A DNA stretch of 64,000 bases, taken from assembly GCA_014871385.1 (NCBI GenBank), contig CM026426.1:97676861-97740860 (forward strand). Reading direction: 5' to 3'. The translations under genes were made by a program, and so were the position numbers. Origin of the DNA: Ceratodon purpureus. Its lineage: Eukaryota > Streptophyta > Bryopsida > Pseudoditrichales > Ditrichaceae. The notes under the pieces were generated by a model. The model had not been told where the DNA came from. It worked only from the letters and a program-made list of their open reading frames with translations, and did not search any database. Of the stretch, positions 47,123-57,843 are shown one piece after another; position 1 is the first letter of the stretch, and each line of letters begins with the position of its first letter.

Positions 47123-47470
47123 CTATGACTCGTCTTCAGAATCCATATAAAGCCGCAGGTTGAATGCAAGTCGGCTCTGGTACCAACGTGGCTGAATATC
47201 CACAAAGTTCCTCCACCCCCTGCAAACACAACAGAGGACAGTGCATATTCTGTAGTTCTCGATGTCGTCATCCTCGACCATCAACATCTTCCAGATGATG
47301 CCCTCCGAGACGTCTCCCGGGATGGCAGGTAAGAAACTCGGCCTGACTCTCGTCCCCATCTCCACGATCGCCAAATACTCTTCATCGTCGCTAAAGTCTG
47401 AATCGTTCCTAAACTGGGCTGGCCCGAACAAGGCGATAGGACTCCCTGGAATCCCAGCACTGTGAGCCAT
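47123..47470 (-). CDS. Small F-box-like protein
   Basis: 115 codons from ATG 47470. After an acidic segment comes FLPAIPGDVSEGIIWKMLMV, then CTVLCCVCRGWRNFVDIQPR. The LP, spaced hydrophobic and VCRGWR positions fit an F-box, the SKP1-binding motif of SCF ubiquitin ligases. No substrate-binding repeat follows; the frame ends soon after. A TCCGAC-type array lies 170-500 bases upstream. With the RING family, this would be a second ubiquitin-related gene behind the same array type, but F-box motifs are degenerate and the match is by eye. Confidence 0.45.
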   Translation of the reverse strand: MAHSAGIPGSPIALFGPAQFRNDSDFSDDEEYLAIVEMGTRVRPSFLPAIPGDVSEGIIWKMLMVEDDDIENYRICTVLCCVCRGWRNFVDIQPRWYQSRLAFNLRLYMDSEDES

Positions 47471-47639
47471 CGCTAAAATGCAGTCAAAGTGTCACGTTTC
47501 AACGAGCCGTTGCCGCTATGCGAAGTGGAAGATAATGCACCGATTCCTAGAACGACCATGAAGATAAAGCAAGTGTAGCATAGTACGCCAGTCCATTTGA
47601 TGGGAGGCGAACCGGGATATGTTGCCGGACATCGAAATT

Positions 47640-47985
47640 CGATATGCGTCGGACCCGAACTCAGGTCGGAACTTGACAGTCGAAGGTACGATGTCAGGAT
47701 AGTGGCCGAACCAGGGTCCAAGGACGAGGAGTGCAAGAGAATGTAGCGGACTTCATCGGAGCCGACAGCAATCGGATGGCGGATAAGCGCATTGAGGGAT
47801 GCCGAAATGCGGACGAGATCACCAAGGCCCGTCGGACGACGGGGCATCGATCCGGCGGAAAGCGGATGTCGGATCGGACATCGGATTGGGTATCGGATCG
47901 TGCAGGGTGGCGCGGACGAAGCGGACAAGTACTGGGGCCCACCAGTATCAGACCACCTTTATCGCAGACGTGGACATCGGCTGTC
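47640..47985. repeat. TCGGAC-type motif array
   Basis: GTCGGAC, ATCGGA, GGCGGA and GCGGAC words recur, with a dense ATCGGA series at 47865-47900. It lies upstream of the F-box-like gene. Confidence 0.6.
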
Positions 47986-48451
47986 CGAGGTGCCGCCAGG
48001 GCGGAAATGTAAAAGTGAAAATGTTGCCGTATATATTCGGGCCGTCGCGATAAAGACCAAATGGGACGTCCGGTCGTGACTGTAAACCGTTGTGACATCC
48101 CGACATTATGACGCGAGAGGCTCACGTCGCGACCGAATAGAAAACCCTACACGGCACGTGTAATTTGGCAATACGTACACTTTGAAGGCAAACTGACGTC
48201 TGGGTTTTTACAAACGAGTGAAACCAAGGAATCACTGCACCAAATATCCCGATAAATCAGGCAAATCACTTCAGTGAACAGATCCTAATAACTCGGGTTT
48301 CTCTTTTACTGTATTTACCTCATCAGTAACAAAATATTTTTTCCGTGGTAACTTTCAAATTCACCTAGATGACTCCGCTGACTTGGCGAGGTAGTTCCAC
48401 CGTGGCAATGGGTTGCGACACTCACCCAGTCCTACGTGGAAAATGTGCCAA

Positions 48452-48551
48452 ATTGACAGAAAAATCGACTAAACCCTGTCAATTACTTGTCCGAATCAGG
48501 GTCACCTAACCTATTGGGCAGTTGACAAGATTTAGTCAAATTTCTGTCAAT
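48452..48551. repeat. Inverted repeat, about 30-bp arms
   Basis: ATTGACAGAAAAATCGACTA at 48452 pairs with the complement of the sequence at 48521-48551 over about 30 bases with few mismatches, leaving a loop of about 37 bases. It lies just beyond the end of the kinase-like gene. It could be a small fold-back element or a hairpin RNA source. Confidence 0.65.
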
Positions 48552-49411
48552 TTCCATGTCCAACTTCTTGTAGTGTCCGCTCCGTGGTATGCCGTGCACA
48601 TGTTGCCGCGGTTGATCTTTGCCGCAATTTTTGCAGTTGCAAAATCCTCCGATGCAATACCCAAATCTGGAATGATTTGAATATCTTGGTTTTCCTTGTA
48701 TACGTATGCCACACAAGGATCCACCTAGTATCGCCTTCTCAAAATCTCCTCCATCTGATGGGCTCTCTCAAAAAACAAGGGCGACCTTCTCGGCTCATCT
48801 ATCTTCGTCATGAAGCCCCCATCACAAACCCCGATGTAGATCTTGGACTCATCTTCCGGAAAGTGAAGTAGGATGTTGTCTAGTGACAAATCATTGTGGA
48901 GAAAACCATATTTGTGCACCGCATCCATGATGTTACACAATGCCCAAGCAAACTCTGTACTCTTACTTTGGAAAAGTCGGAGACGCTTTCCTTGTATCAG
49001 ACTGTCCTCTGGATTCCTACTGAAGGTGTAGTGGATGTGGAGGTTGTGCGAGGCCTCATGGTCTCTTTGTAGCATGTCGTGGAGGGTCCCGTCGTTCCAC
49101 TATTACATGTATCCAATATGTTCCCTCTAATGAATGGCCATAAAGCGAATGACACCATGATGGGGAATTCTTATCGCAAGTGATTCGTTGTTGTGGTCCA
49201 CGCGTGCCAAATCCGGCCTCATAGACCAATTGAGTGGCCGTTTCTTAGCAAACTCCCAAGCAGGATAAGTTTCAGAGTTTAACTCGATGCTAACTCTACA
49301 TATGGTTGCATAACCACCTTTTTGAATTTTTTTGTCCAAGTAATGGACAATTGCGTTGTCAGACAACACAGTCAAATTTCGTTTGCGTAAGTTGATCTCA
49401 CTTTGCTGCAC
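48536..49411 (-). pseudogene. Kinase-like gene remnant fused behind a truncated hAT gene
   Basis: One frame runs from 49411 to 48536 without any shift but with four in-frame stops: TAG at 49127, TAA and TAG near 49100, and TAG at 48725. Visible parts: glycine loop KGGYATICRV, EFAKK at the lysine position, HHGVIRFMAIH, WNDGTLHDM, AWALCNIMDAVHKYGFLHND, then NILLHF. The magnesium motif reads CDGG where the other copies have CDWG. The N-terminal domain is absent. The sequence starts directly at the break in the hAT gene, so a deletion or rearrangement joined the two families here. Confidence 0.7.
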
Positions 49412-50811
49412 GCATCATCACGGATTGTTTGACGCACTAGGCTTGCGCGTGCATGATTACGCACCCCCTCGATTTGGTTGAATAGACCGTCGACATACTC
49501 GAACCACTCCGATGCCATGACCACTTGCTCCAAAGCAAATTTAACGTCGATAAGGCGCTCTATCATCAGATAGTTACAAGCGAATCTGGTTTCAGCGGGA
49601 ACCACCAAGGACAACTTCGGTTCAAATTTGCGGAAAAGGGCCATGGGAACATGATGTCTCCGAATGTAATGACACACGTGTTTAGCTTTGGCGACCAAAT
49701 CCTTCACAAAGCGTTCTTTGCCCCAGTCCTCCATAAGAAGATCTAGAATATGGGCACAACATCCCTGCTTGTACATGTGAGGATACTCCTCTAGGATATT
49801 ATCCATGGCGCCAAGCATGTTGCTTGCATTGTCCGTACAAATCTGGACAACATTCTGAGGGCCAATTTCTCGAATATACTTCTTCATCTCCCCCGCAATG
49901 TATCCCATTGACTTCTTCTCGCCAGTCGTATCAACAGACCGAAGAAATACATCGCCTGCCGGACATACTAGCATGACATTCATCAACGGTCGGCAATTCA
50001 CATTATCCCAACCATCGGAGCAAATGGTAGCCCCGTATAACTCTGTCGACGTTTTCGTACGTTCATCAATCTTTGCCTTGATTTGCTTCTTTTTTTCCTT
50101 GATGTGCGTTGTTTGCATCGCGTTATAGGAAGGGGGATTGTAGTCTAATCCGGCAGCCGACGTCGTGCTCACTGCCTTTATAAATGTTGGGTGCTTGGCC
50201 ACGTTGAATGCGACATTGGCTTCGTAAAAGAAGGATGCCCACAACATGTTCAGCTCCTTTCGCTTGGAGATCTGGAGTGCTTCACTCATGTCCTGTTGCC
50301 GCAAGCTCCTAGTGGTATTCAAACCAGCCCTACTAGGTGCAGCACTGGAGACATTTCGGTCCTCGTCGGTATCATTGTACGAGGGTTCGGATCCACCGTA
50401 CAGAGTGCCGTGTGTGGAAGCACTAGAACACGGACGTTGAACTGACGCGGGGAATGTTGGCCTCATACCATCCATCTCCTCCTGTGTCAAAGGGCCGGGA
50501 ACCTTTCCACCGCAAAACTGAAACTTCCTCTTCACTACGGTAGGTGCCATTTGGCATACCCTTGAGAGATTGGGCTGGTCCCAACTATAATGCTGTAGGC
50601 ACCTTGATGTCACGTACGAAAGCTTGTTCCAGCAATACACACATTGGGCTTCCTTAATTGACAGTGACCCTTCCTTGAGCTTGACCGTAAACCATGGTGC
50701 CCACTCTCTCGTACCGAGACTCGGAACGGCTCTAGCCGGTGCAACCGCTTCAACCGGATCCATAGTGAATGATTTGGAAAGTCTCCGGACTAATAGCCCG
50801 CAATTGGGCAT
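49400..50811 (-). pseudogene. hAT-family transposase, 3'-truncated
   Basis: The ATG at 50811 (or 50763) opens about 470 codons without a stop. BED finger with CVYCWNKLSYVTSRCLQHY, Ser/Thr-rich linker, DUF659 with ICSDGWDNVNCRPLMNVMLV and ICTDNASNMLGAM, then GCCAHILDLLMEDWGKE and ETRFACNYLMIERLI. Homology to the copy at 0.7-2.3 kb ends after VRQTIRDD at about 49412, where kinase-like sequence begins. The C-terminal dimerisation region is gone. Apart from this truncation it is the best preserved of the three hAT copies. Confidence 0.8.
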
Positions 50812-50828
50812 GGTGTTTCACACATTGG

Positions 50829-51074
50829 GCATAGTGTTTTAAGAGGGGAAAAAAAAAACAAAATAAAAGAGTGTAGGAGTATTAAATAGAAAATAAGGGG
50901 ATAGGATGGGGGAGTGGTGGAATCAGAAAAATGAACGGGCGAAATGAGAGAAGGAATTAAATGAAAGCATAGTGTTCTAAGAATGGGAAAAAAAAATCAA
51001 AAAAAAAATTACTGAGTGTAGGAGTATTAAATAAAAATAAGGGGATAGGATGGGGGAGTGGTGGAATTAGACAA
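50829..51074. repeat. Tandem duplication of about 105 bp in the hAT promoter
   Basis: The block from GCATAGTGTTTTAAGAGGGG through GGATGGGGGAGTGGTGGAAT at 50829-50930 recurs at 50967-51074 with small changes. Each copy contains an AT-rich stretch (TTATTTAA-like on the minus strand) that could act as TATA box for the hAT gene. Confidence 0.7.
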
Positions 51075-51099
51075 ATTATTTCAGTGATCTTGTTGGAGT

Positions 51100-51473
51100 G
51101 CTCGGGCGCGTGCAAAACGGGCGTGAGCACTGACGGGCGCGGGCGCGTACGAGCGCGTGCAAATGGAAAGAAGGAGTTTGACGGGGGAAATTTGTTGCAT
51201 GATATAGTTCCAGTGCTCGCGCGCGTGCAAAGACGGGCGCGAGCAGTTGGGGGCAAGAAAAACGCGAGAGACATTGTGGAGGGGGAAATTAGTTCCCTGA
51301 TTCGGAATCCGTGCACCCGCCCGTGGCACGACGGGCGCGATCAGTACACGCGTGCGCGTACGGGCTTGTGCAAATGGACAGAGGGAGTTCGAGGAGAGAA
51401 ATTAGTTGCATGATATGGTTGCAATGCTCGCGCGCGTGCAATGACGAGCGCGAGCAGAACACGAGAGACATTG

Positions 51474-51504
<31 letters not shown>

Positions 51505-51690
51505 AGAATGAGTTTCTACGATTCGGTATCCGTGCGTGCGCTGTTGGTTCGACGGGCGCGAGCAATTCGCGCGCGCGCGTACGGGCGCGTTCTTGTGTTC
51601 ACAGAAGAGTGTTCTCGCTGGGGACTAGTGTGCGCGCGCGCGGGGGCACGCACACTACGGGCGCGCGCAAACGCGCTCGTGCATGCGAGC
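51100..51690. repeat. GGGCGCGAGC/GCGCGTGC motif array
   Basis: About 20 units of GGGCGCGAGCA and GCGCGTGCAA, in both orientations and mixed with ACGGGCGCG, lie upstream of the truncated hAT gene. A G run of about 27 bases sits at 51477-51504. The core is identical to that of the arrays in the first gene group. Confidence 0.75.
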
Positions 51691-51699
51691 GAGTTCAGG

Positions 51700-52100
51700 G
51701 TTTAAATCCACGTAACATAAAATTCAGTCCATACCTTAAATACACTTACCATAACTTCAGTTTTCTTACGGTGACTTAAATCCACTGACCATATTAAACA
51801 TTTTGGTGTGCACCAGAGTTATTTATACACTTATCATACGATGGAAGGAGAAGAGACAACGGACGAAATGAACAACATGTTTGGCAATGAAAATACGAGA
51901 GACCAATGTAGGAAGAATAAAAGCGTCTTGGGAACCACGACAATGATTCCGGAAAGAAAATTAACATCCATTGTTTGAGTTTAACAAACATTAAACATGT
52001 GAATGTAACCCTAAACCTATCCAATTCCCTATGCCTTCTACATGTACTTATATTCCAAAATCTTTTTACAAAACGTGGTCTTCACTCATGGATCTCCACG
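51700..52100. other. No gene seen
   Basis: AT-rich spacer between the motif array and the end of the interrupted RING gene. Nothing coding recognised. Confidence 0.4.
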
Positions 52101-53085
52101 ACGTCACGTGCCCGGTGCAGAGGAACTCGATCCACCCTCATCGTGTCGTGCACGAGAGCTCCCCGCTGCACTACTTTTTGCCCCATCGCTAGCGATGAGT
52201 TTCCGCTTCGCAGAACGGGTTCTCTTCGCTATGCCATCTCCTCCATGCATTGCTACTATGAAGTTGCAATCGCGCATTCGACGGAGCACTGTAAGGGTGT
52301 TCGGACTATGTTGCGCGCATAGGAAATCCACGGCTTGACCTTTGAACAATGTATCCCATTTAGATTCCACGGTCATCAAGTCATTAGCGATCTAGAATTC
52401 CTCTTTATTCATTTCGTGCAACTACTTGTACTGATCCGCAACCGGTTGCCCTTTGGAATTCCACCTAAATCCAAGAGGATGGGCGCCGTACTGGAATGTA
52501 TTGGTATGAACATCCCAGTACCCTCGTAGCACTTGGTAGAAAAAATTCCTCCTTCCTCGAGTTTGTCGTCTGCTCGCCCCTGATGAGTTCGTGGCAGATC
52601 CTTACAATCTCCGCAGGATCCTGGTCCCACCTCCACTGCGCGCTCATTTCACAAGCATAGGTCTGGTGCATTCCCATAAGCCAATTCCAAATCAAGTCCT
52701 CACTTCACTTGTCCGGATAGTCAGGAGTATTTTCCTTATTTTGCTCCCAATGCGGTGGCATGCAAGTCGCTAAGCCGAACTGCTCATAAAAACGCTTGTG
52801 TAAGGGGGCCTTACATATTGCACACCACCGACGTATCATGGCATGGGAAATCAAGCATTGTGGATGGTACATGCACTGACAGGATCCCAATGACCAGCCA
52901 CCCTCTAGCCCAAACGGATTGCAACAAACGGGACACTTGGTTCCATCCAACACATACTTCGGTGGATTGGGCCAGAGCAATCTTGGCTGTATAGTACTAT
53001 TCTCAGGGATCTTCTCATTAGATTTGGCGGTCTTGTACTCCCACTCCAACTGCGTCCAATCTATTGCCCTACCAATCATCCACTA

Positions 53086-55504
53086 GAGCAGAACAGTGTC
53101 CAAAGTGACGTTGTTTAACGCGGTTTTTAACACGGTTTAACGCAGTTTAACGTGGACAGTTTTTTTGACGGAAAAATGGCAAAAAGGTCACGGACGTCGC
53201 ATTGGTTTGACGTGCTGCGTCAACCTTATGTTAAACCGTTTAACAGGAGTTGACGTTATGTTAAAAGTGACGCAAACACAGATTATGGAAGTTACCCAGG
53301 GTAAGTAACTTTGAGAGTAAGTTTTTTGCCACCTGAGCAGTTCCTTCCTTTTTGCATTCCACGTTGCATGTGACATGGACATTTCCCAATGTTAATTAAT
53401 TCCTGGTCAGGTATGACGTGGGCAAGGCTCCGTCGTCCTGATGGATGAAAAAAATTCTGATGTGGCATGGAAATCTGACGTGTCATTTAGGTTTTCAATG
53501 GCCTAGATTGTGACAAGTGGAGTGATCGTGGATTGAAGATATATTTTCGCATCAAATTTGGGATTTGTATTATTTTGTGTTTATGTAAACGCAGTGTGAC
53601 GTGTTTTGGAAGTGCGTCTTGGACGTTAACTTTGACACTGTTTGATGCTGATAAACACATGTACCACTTATTTTAACGCGTTTACGGAAACGTCTTTAGA
53701 CGTAGGATGATGTCTGCCATGTCAATAGTGACGCATTCAATTTGAATTTTTTGTCAAAAGAAACACAATGTAGTGTTCAACTTGACGCTGATAAACACAT
53801 ATGTCACATATTTTAACGCTTTTCGGAAAACGATTTTAGATGTAGGATGACGTAATGTAAGGGGTTGCTCATGCTGGATCCTCCTTAATCTACACACCCC
53901 ACATCACTGTGCTCACGGTGAGTTCATAGCAACACATCATTCAAGGAACAAGGGAAGAATGGAGACAAGAAGAAGATGGAGAACAAAAATAAAGTTAGGA
54001 GAAACCCCAACCCCCCTCTCCCCCCCCCCCCCCCCCCCCCCCCCCCCGGATTTTATTGAAGTACCTTTTAGTTTATAGGTCGCCATTACTCCATCCTTGA
54101 TTGGATTACGGCGTGCCTTAGCTTTTTGGAAAGCTAAGTTGATTGTGCATCTACCCTCAAAATCTCAAGATCATAAGATCAAAATTCAAAGACTGATTGC
54201 TAAAAATCCGAGACCCTTCTCCCAGCCGCACTCCTTTGACAACCCCAACTTTGGTAGGCGATATCTCACTCCCTATAACTTAGAATTGGACGTGCTTACT
54301 ACCATTGGAAAGCCCTACAAGAGATCTACAATTCTTTCAAATCTCAATCTACTTGAACAAGAAACGAGGGACTGATAGGGAAAACAATGGGAGACACTCT
54401 ATGGAGTAAGAAGAAAACACAAAAAGCTTGAAAACAAGCTCTCAAATACAAGATAAGAAGCCGCCGAAGTGGCGGCTCACCCTAACGCTAAACCTAGGCT
54501 TAAAGCCCTAATCTAAGACCTTCATAGATGAATGTTTCCACCAAAGAATGAACAATGGAAACATGAGTTAACGTGTACATCACCAAAATCCTAGCCGCCA
54601 CGTCAGCCATAGCCTCTACGCACATCTGACACGTCAGCTATGAGATTACGTTTCTTGAAATACAATTTAACGCAATTTATGTCACTTCAAACGCGTGTGT
54701 CACTATTGACACCCCCTAGGATGTTGACCAAGTCAAACCATAGCTGCCACGTCAATCACGGCCTCCATGCACATGTGACACGTCAACTATGTCAATATGT
54801 TTCTTGAAACACAGTGTGACGCATTTTTATGTCACCCAAAACGCGTGCGTCATTACTAACACCCCCTAGGTTGTAGACCAGGTCATAACCTAGCCGCCAC
54901 GTCAGCTCTAACTTACACGCATAGGGGACACGTAAGCTATATCAATATGTTTCTTGAAACACAGTGTAACGCATTTTTATGTCACCCATAACGCAGGCGT
55001 CACTATTGACACCCTCTAGGATCCGAAACCTACGTTCCAGGTCAGCCGTATCCTCCACGCCTTTGTTCCAAGTCAGCAGGGCATTCCACGTAGGATCTGT
55101 TAATATGTTTTTAGTAACATAGTTGAACGTTTCCGATGTCACCTTAAACGCCCTCTATGTTAAAAGAAACGTGTTGACGTGGGATGTGACTAAATTTAAC
55201 CATTAAAAAACTATTGTGAGGTAAAAAACTCTCCAAAAAAGTTACTTTCCACAATGCAGATTTATATTTAAGCTGACGCGATGTCACTCATGTTGTTATT
55301 TTTAACACTGAACCGTCACTTCAAAATTCAAGTTGACACTCTTTGACAGAAGCCGTTAAAGCAACGTCAAAAGTGACGCGTGCACGTTAAAACCTTTAAC
55401 GTGCAGTATGTTTATTTGGATCACATTTCCACACTAATTTCCATAAATCCAGGTTTATTTTTCTGATGACGCAGTTTAACGCAGGACAGAATGCTGTGCT
55501 GCTC
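53086..55504. mobile_element. 2.4-kb inserted element with GAGCAG terminal inverted repeats
   Basis: The RING gene is split between its EWKIA-type block and its IDW block. At the break points the sequence reads TA|GAGCAGAACAG on the left and CTGTGCTGCTC|TA on the right, giving short terminal inverted repeats and a TA duplication. The interior holds many GTTTAACG-type words near both ends, a C run of about 29 bases at 54019 and a triplicated unit of about 150 bp. No transposase is recognisable. The TA target suggests a Tc1/mariner-like or related superfamily, but the family is uncertain. Confidence 0.6.
54590..55020. repeat. 150-bp tandem repeat inside the inserted element, three copies
   Basis: The units end in CACCCCCTAGGATGTTGACC or a close variant at about 54710, 54861 and 55010, and share ATATGTTTCTTGAAACACAG and GCATTTTTATGTCACCC. 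Spacing is about 150 bases. Confidence 0.75.
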
Positions 55505-57368
55505 TAATGATCAGTATTTCGTCAGGGAACATTTCATCTGGAACTGCCCACGAGGTAAGTCCAATATCTCTCTTGGAGTTAAGCTTGAGGTAGTCGCGGT
55601 CAATCCTCTTGAACTCATTGTACATCTGTCTGTGACGGTCAACATTCAGAATGCATGCAATCTTCCATTGGTAGTATTGTCTGCTCATCTGGATCAGATA
55701 CGCTTTGAGCATCCCGTTGGTGGCTTGCAATTTGGAGACAGTGGATACCGCTGACTGTTGAAATCCCAAAGAGTCCTCCGTCTCTTGAGAATCCACGAAC
55801 ATGATTTGCCGCTGGAAGGGGTGCATCACTTGACTGGATGATGCGAATGGGATGATTGGCTTAAGGGGAACTCGGACCCAGGGAATCTTCCAGGAGACCG
55901 TGCATGGCCAATTCAATGATGGCATTCACGTCTTCCATGTTAATTCCAGGGCTACCAGGGATTGGAGCCTGGCTCACCTCGGGTACGTTAATCGGACTCT
56001 TTGCAGCTTTAAGTTGCTCAATCTCTTCATTCTACTTCCGGATAATCTCATTCATCCTATCAGCTTCGGCGTACAAGTTCTAGATAGTCTTCTCCATCTT
56101 AGAAATCAACGCATTTTTTACTTCCAGCTCATTACGCAATGCGTTGCCTTGCAGGCCTTCGGCATCATCCCCGGTTAATGTAGCCTCCAACTCAATTGCA
56201 AACCTAGCAACATCATCTTCCATTACATTGCTCGGGTCAGCAATGTGTGGATTCAATACAAGAGGAGCTACATCAACATTGCTCGGGCCCGCAATCTGTG
56301 GAATCAATATGGAAGGAGCTACATCAACATTGCTTGGGCCTCCAACAATTGCTAGAGGAGCCTGATGAGCAATACCCACCCCAGTAGGATTTGCAGGCGG
56401 TGCACGATTCCTCGTCGACAAACACGCAGCTAGCTCAGGATCCTTCTTTTTTAACCGTGTGATTCTAGCATTAGTCGCTGATTTTGTTTGTCACTGAGCA
56501 AGACGGTCTAGCGTACCATCAGAATCATTATCCGATTCTGAGTCACTCCACTCAAGAGGCGCAGGATCCTCGGGATAATCCAAGTATGCCCAGTCCACAC
56601 CTGGAAATCTTCGGATTTCTGTATGTATCACCATCTCTCGTGGACGCCGCTGGACGCTAGGAGTCTACCATTTGGTCCTCTAATCCACCTGCCAATGAAG
56701 CATTACCTCGGCATAAACCATTCTACAGATCAAGAGTGGAATCTCGTTTCTCTCGTTGATCGCCTATCTATATAGAACCTGGTATACCTCCAAACACCGC
56801 CTCCCAAACTGACAGTTCTTGCACCATTTCATGTTCGCCTTGTTTGAAGTACGATTTTGTTTATGGCGATGCAACGGGAAAACTTCCCAATGTGGCACCA
56901 TTCAATGAATTCTTCACACGTTGCTAGACTCCACATTTGCAGTGCGGCTTCCCACCCTCTGAATGCCAGCTTTGCATGATTCATTAAGACGTGAACCCTC
57001 TTAGGTTGGAGGTTTCCATGCCTTTTCCGGCCTGCATCCTTTTGATTTTTCCTCTATTCTGCCTCCGTGGGCGGATTTGGTCGTTGCTGTTCCATCTCTG
57101 CTCGAGGTAGATCGTTCTTCGAAGTCGTCCAAAAGTGCAAAATTAAAAGCCTACGACTACCCCAAAACCTCAATCACATTTACAAATTATAAACATTTAC
57201 AATATTTTCAAATGTACCACACAACCACCATAGAGTTTTGAAGAATATAAGCGATAACAAGTGTGAAAGTGCTGGGACCCACCGGAGTACCAAGCAATGA
57301 GCTACCCGGAGGCTGTTGAAGGCGAGGTGCTCAAAGGGGGGGAGTGCAAAATGAGGGAGCGGATCGCC

Positions 57369-57376
57369 CTTTTATA
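57369..57376 (-). promoter_or_regulatory. TATA box of the third RING gene
   Basis: The minus strand reads GACTATAAAAGGGCG, about 275 bases before the ATG at 57095 and directly against the motif array. Its GACTATA start matches the TATA boxes at 4.6 and 5.8 kb. Confidence 0.65.
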
Positions 57377-57730
57377 GTCACGAGCGCCAGGGAACGGGCG
57401 CGAGCAAAGACCCTACGGGCCTGCGCGGGCACCGAAGGCGAGGTTTCGGCCGTGTATACCTTCGCGCCCGCGCAAGTATCAACAGGCGCGTGCGGTTCCC
57501 ATGGCGGGTATATGACGGGCGCGAGCGAGTTTTATCGCGCGAGCGCAGGTATCGACCCGGTCTTCATCAGGCGCGAGCGGATGTCGTCCTCGTATCAAAG
57601 GGCGCGCGCGCGGATGTCGTCGCGGGCGCGCGGATATTGATCGGGCGCGACCATCGGGCGCAATCGCTGGATGAACAGGCGCCAGCAGTAATCCAGGACG
57701 GGCGCGCGCATTCTCGATAACGGGCGCCAC
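57375..57730. repeat. GGGCGCGAGC motif array
   Basis: About 14 units of GGGCGCGAGC, AGGCGCGAGC, GGGCGCGCGC or GGGCGCGACC, spaced about 25-30 bases, lie upstream of the third RING gene. Same core as the first gene group. Confidence 0.8.
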
Positions 57731-57843
57731 CACAAACTAGAACACTGTTAAAAATCAGAGTAAACCAAAGAGAACCTGCAAATTCAGGGTTAAAAAAAAT
57801 ACTTTATTTATTTTGAAAATTTATCACTTCATTATAATGTCAA

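Larger units (their letters stand above)
52104..57095 (-). pseudogene. Coiled-coil/RING-H2 protein, third copy, degraded and interrupted by a 2.4-kb insertion
   Basis: Reading from ATG 57095, the start (EQQRPNPPTEAE) meets TAG at codon 14, then continues with VLMNHAKLAFRGWE, TCEEFIEWCHI and, after a frameshift, NEIPLLICRMVYAEVML, which match the N-terminal domain of the 6.2-kb copy. The linker region (56421-56080) has three repeats of SNVDVAP. The conserved block MSRQYYQWKIACILNVDRHR follows at 55.7 kb and the frame is cut at about 55505 by the insertion. Beyond it (53079-52705) come IDWTQLEWEY, the RING with CPVCCNPFGLEGG, CQCMYHPQC and CAIC, and FGLATCMPPHWEQNKENTP. The C-terminal domain and basic tail end at 52104. 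It is clearly closest to the 6.2-kb copy. Several stops and shifts make it non-functional. Confidence 0.75.
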
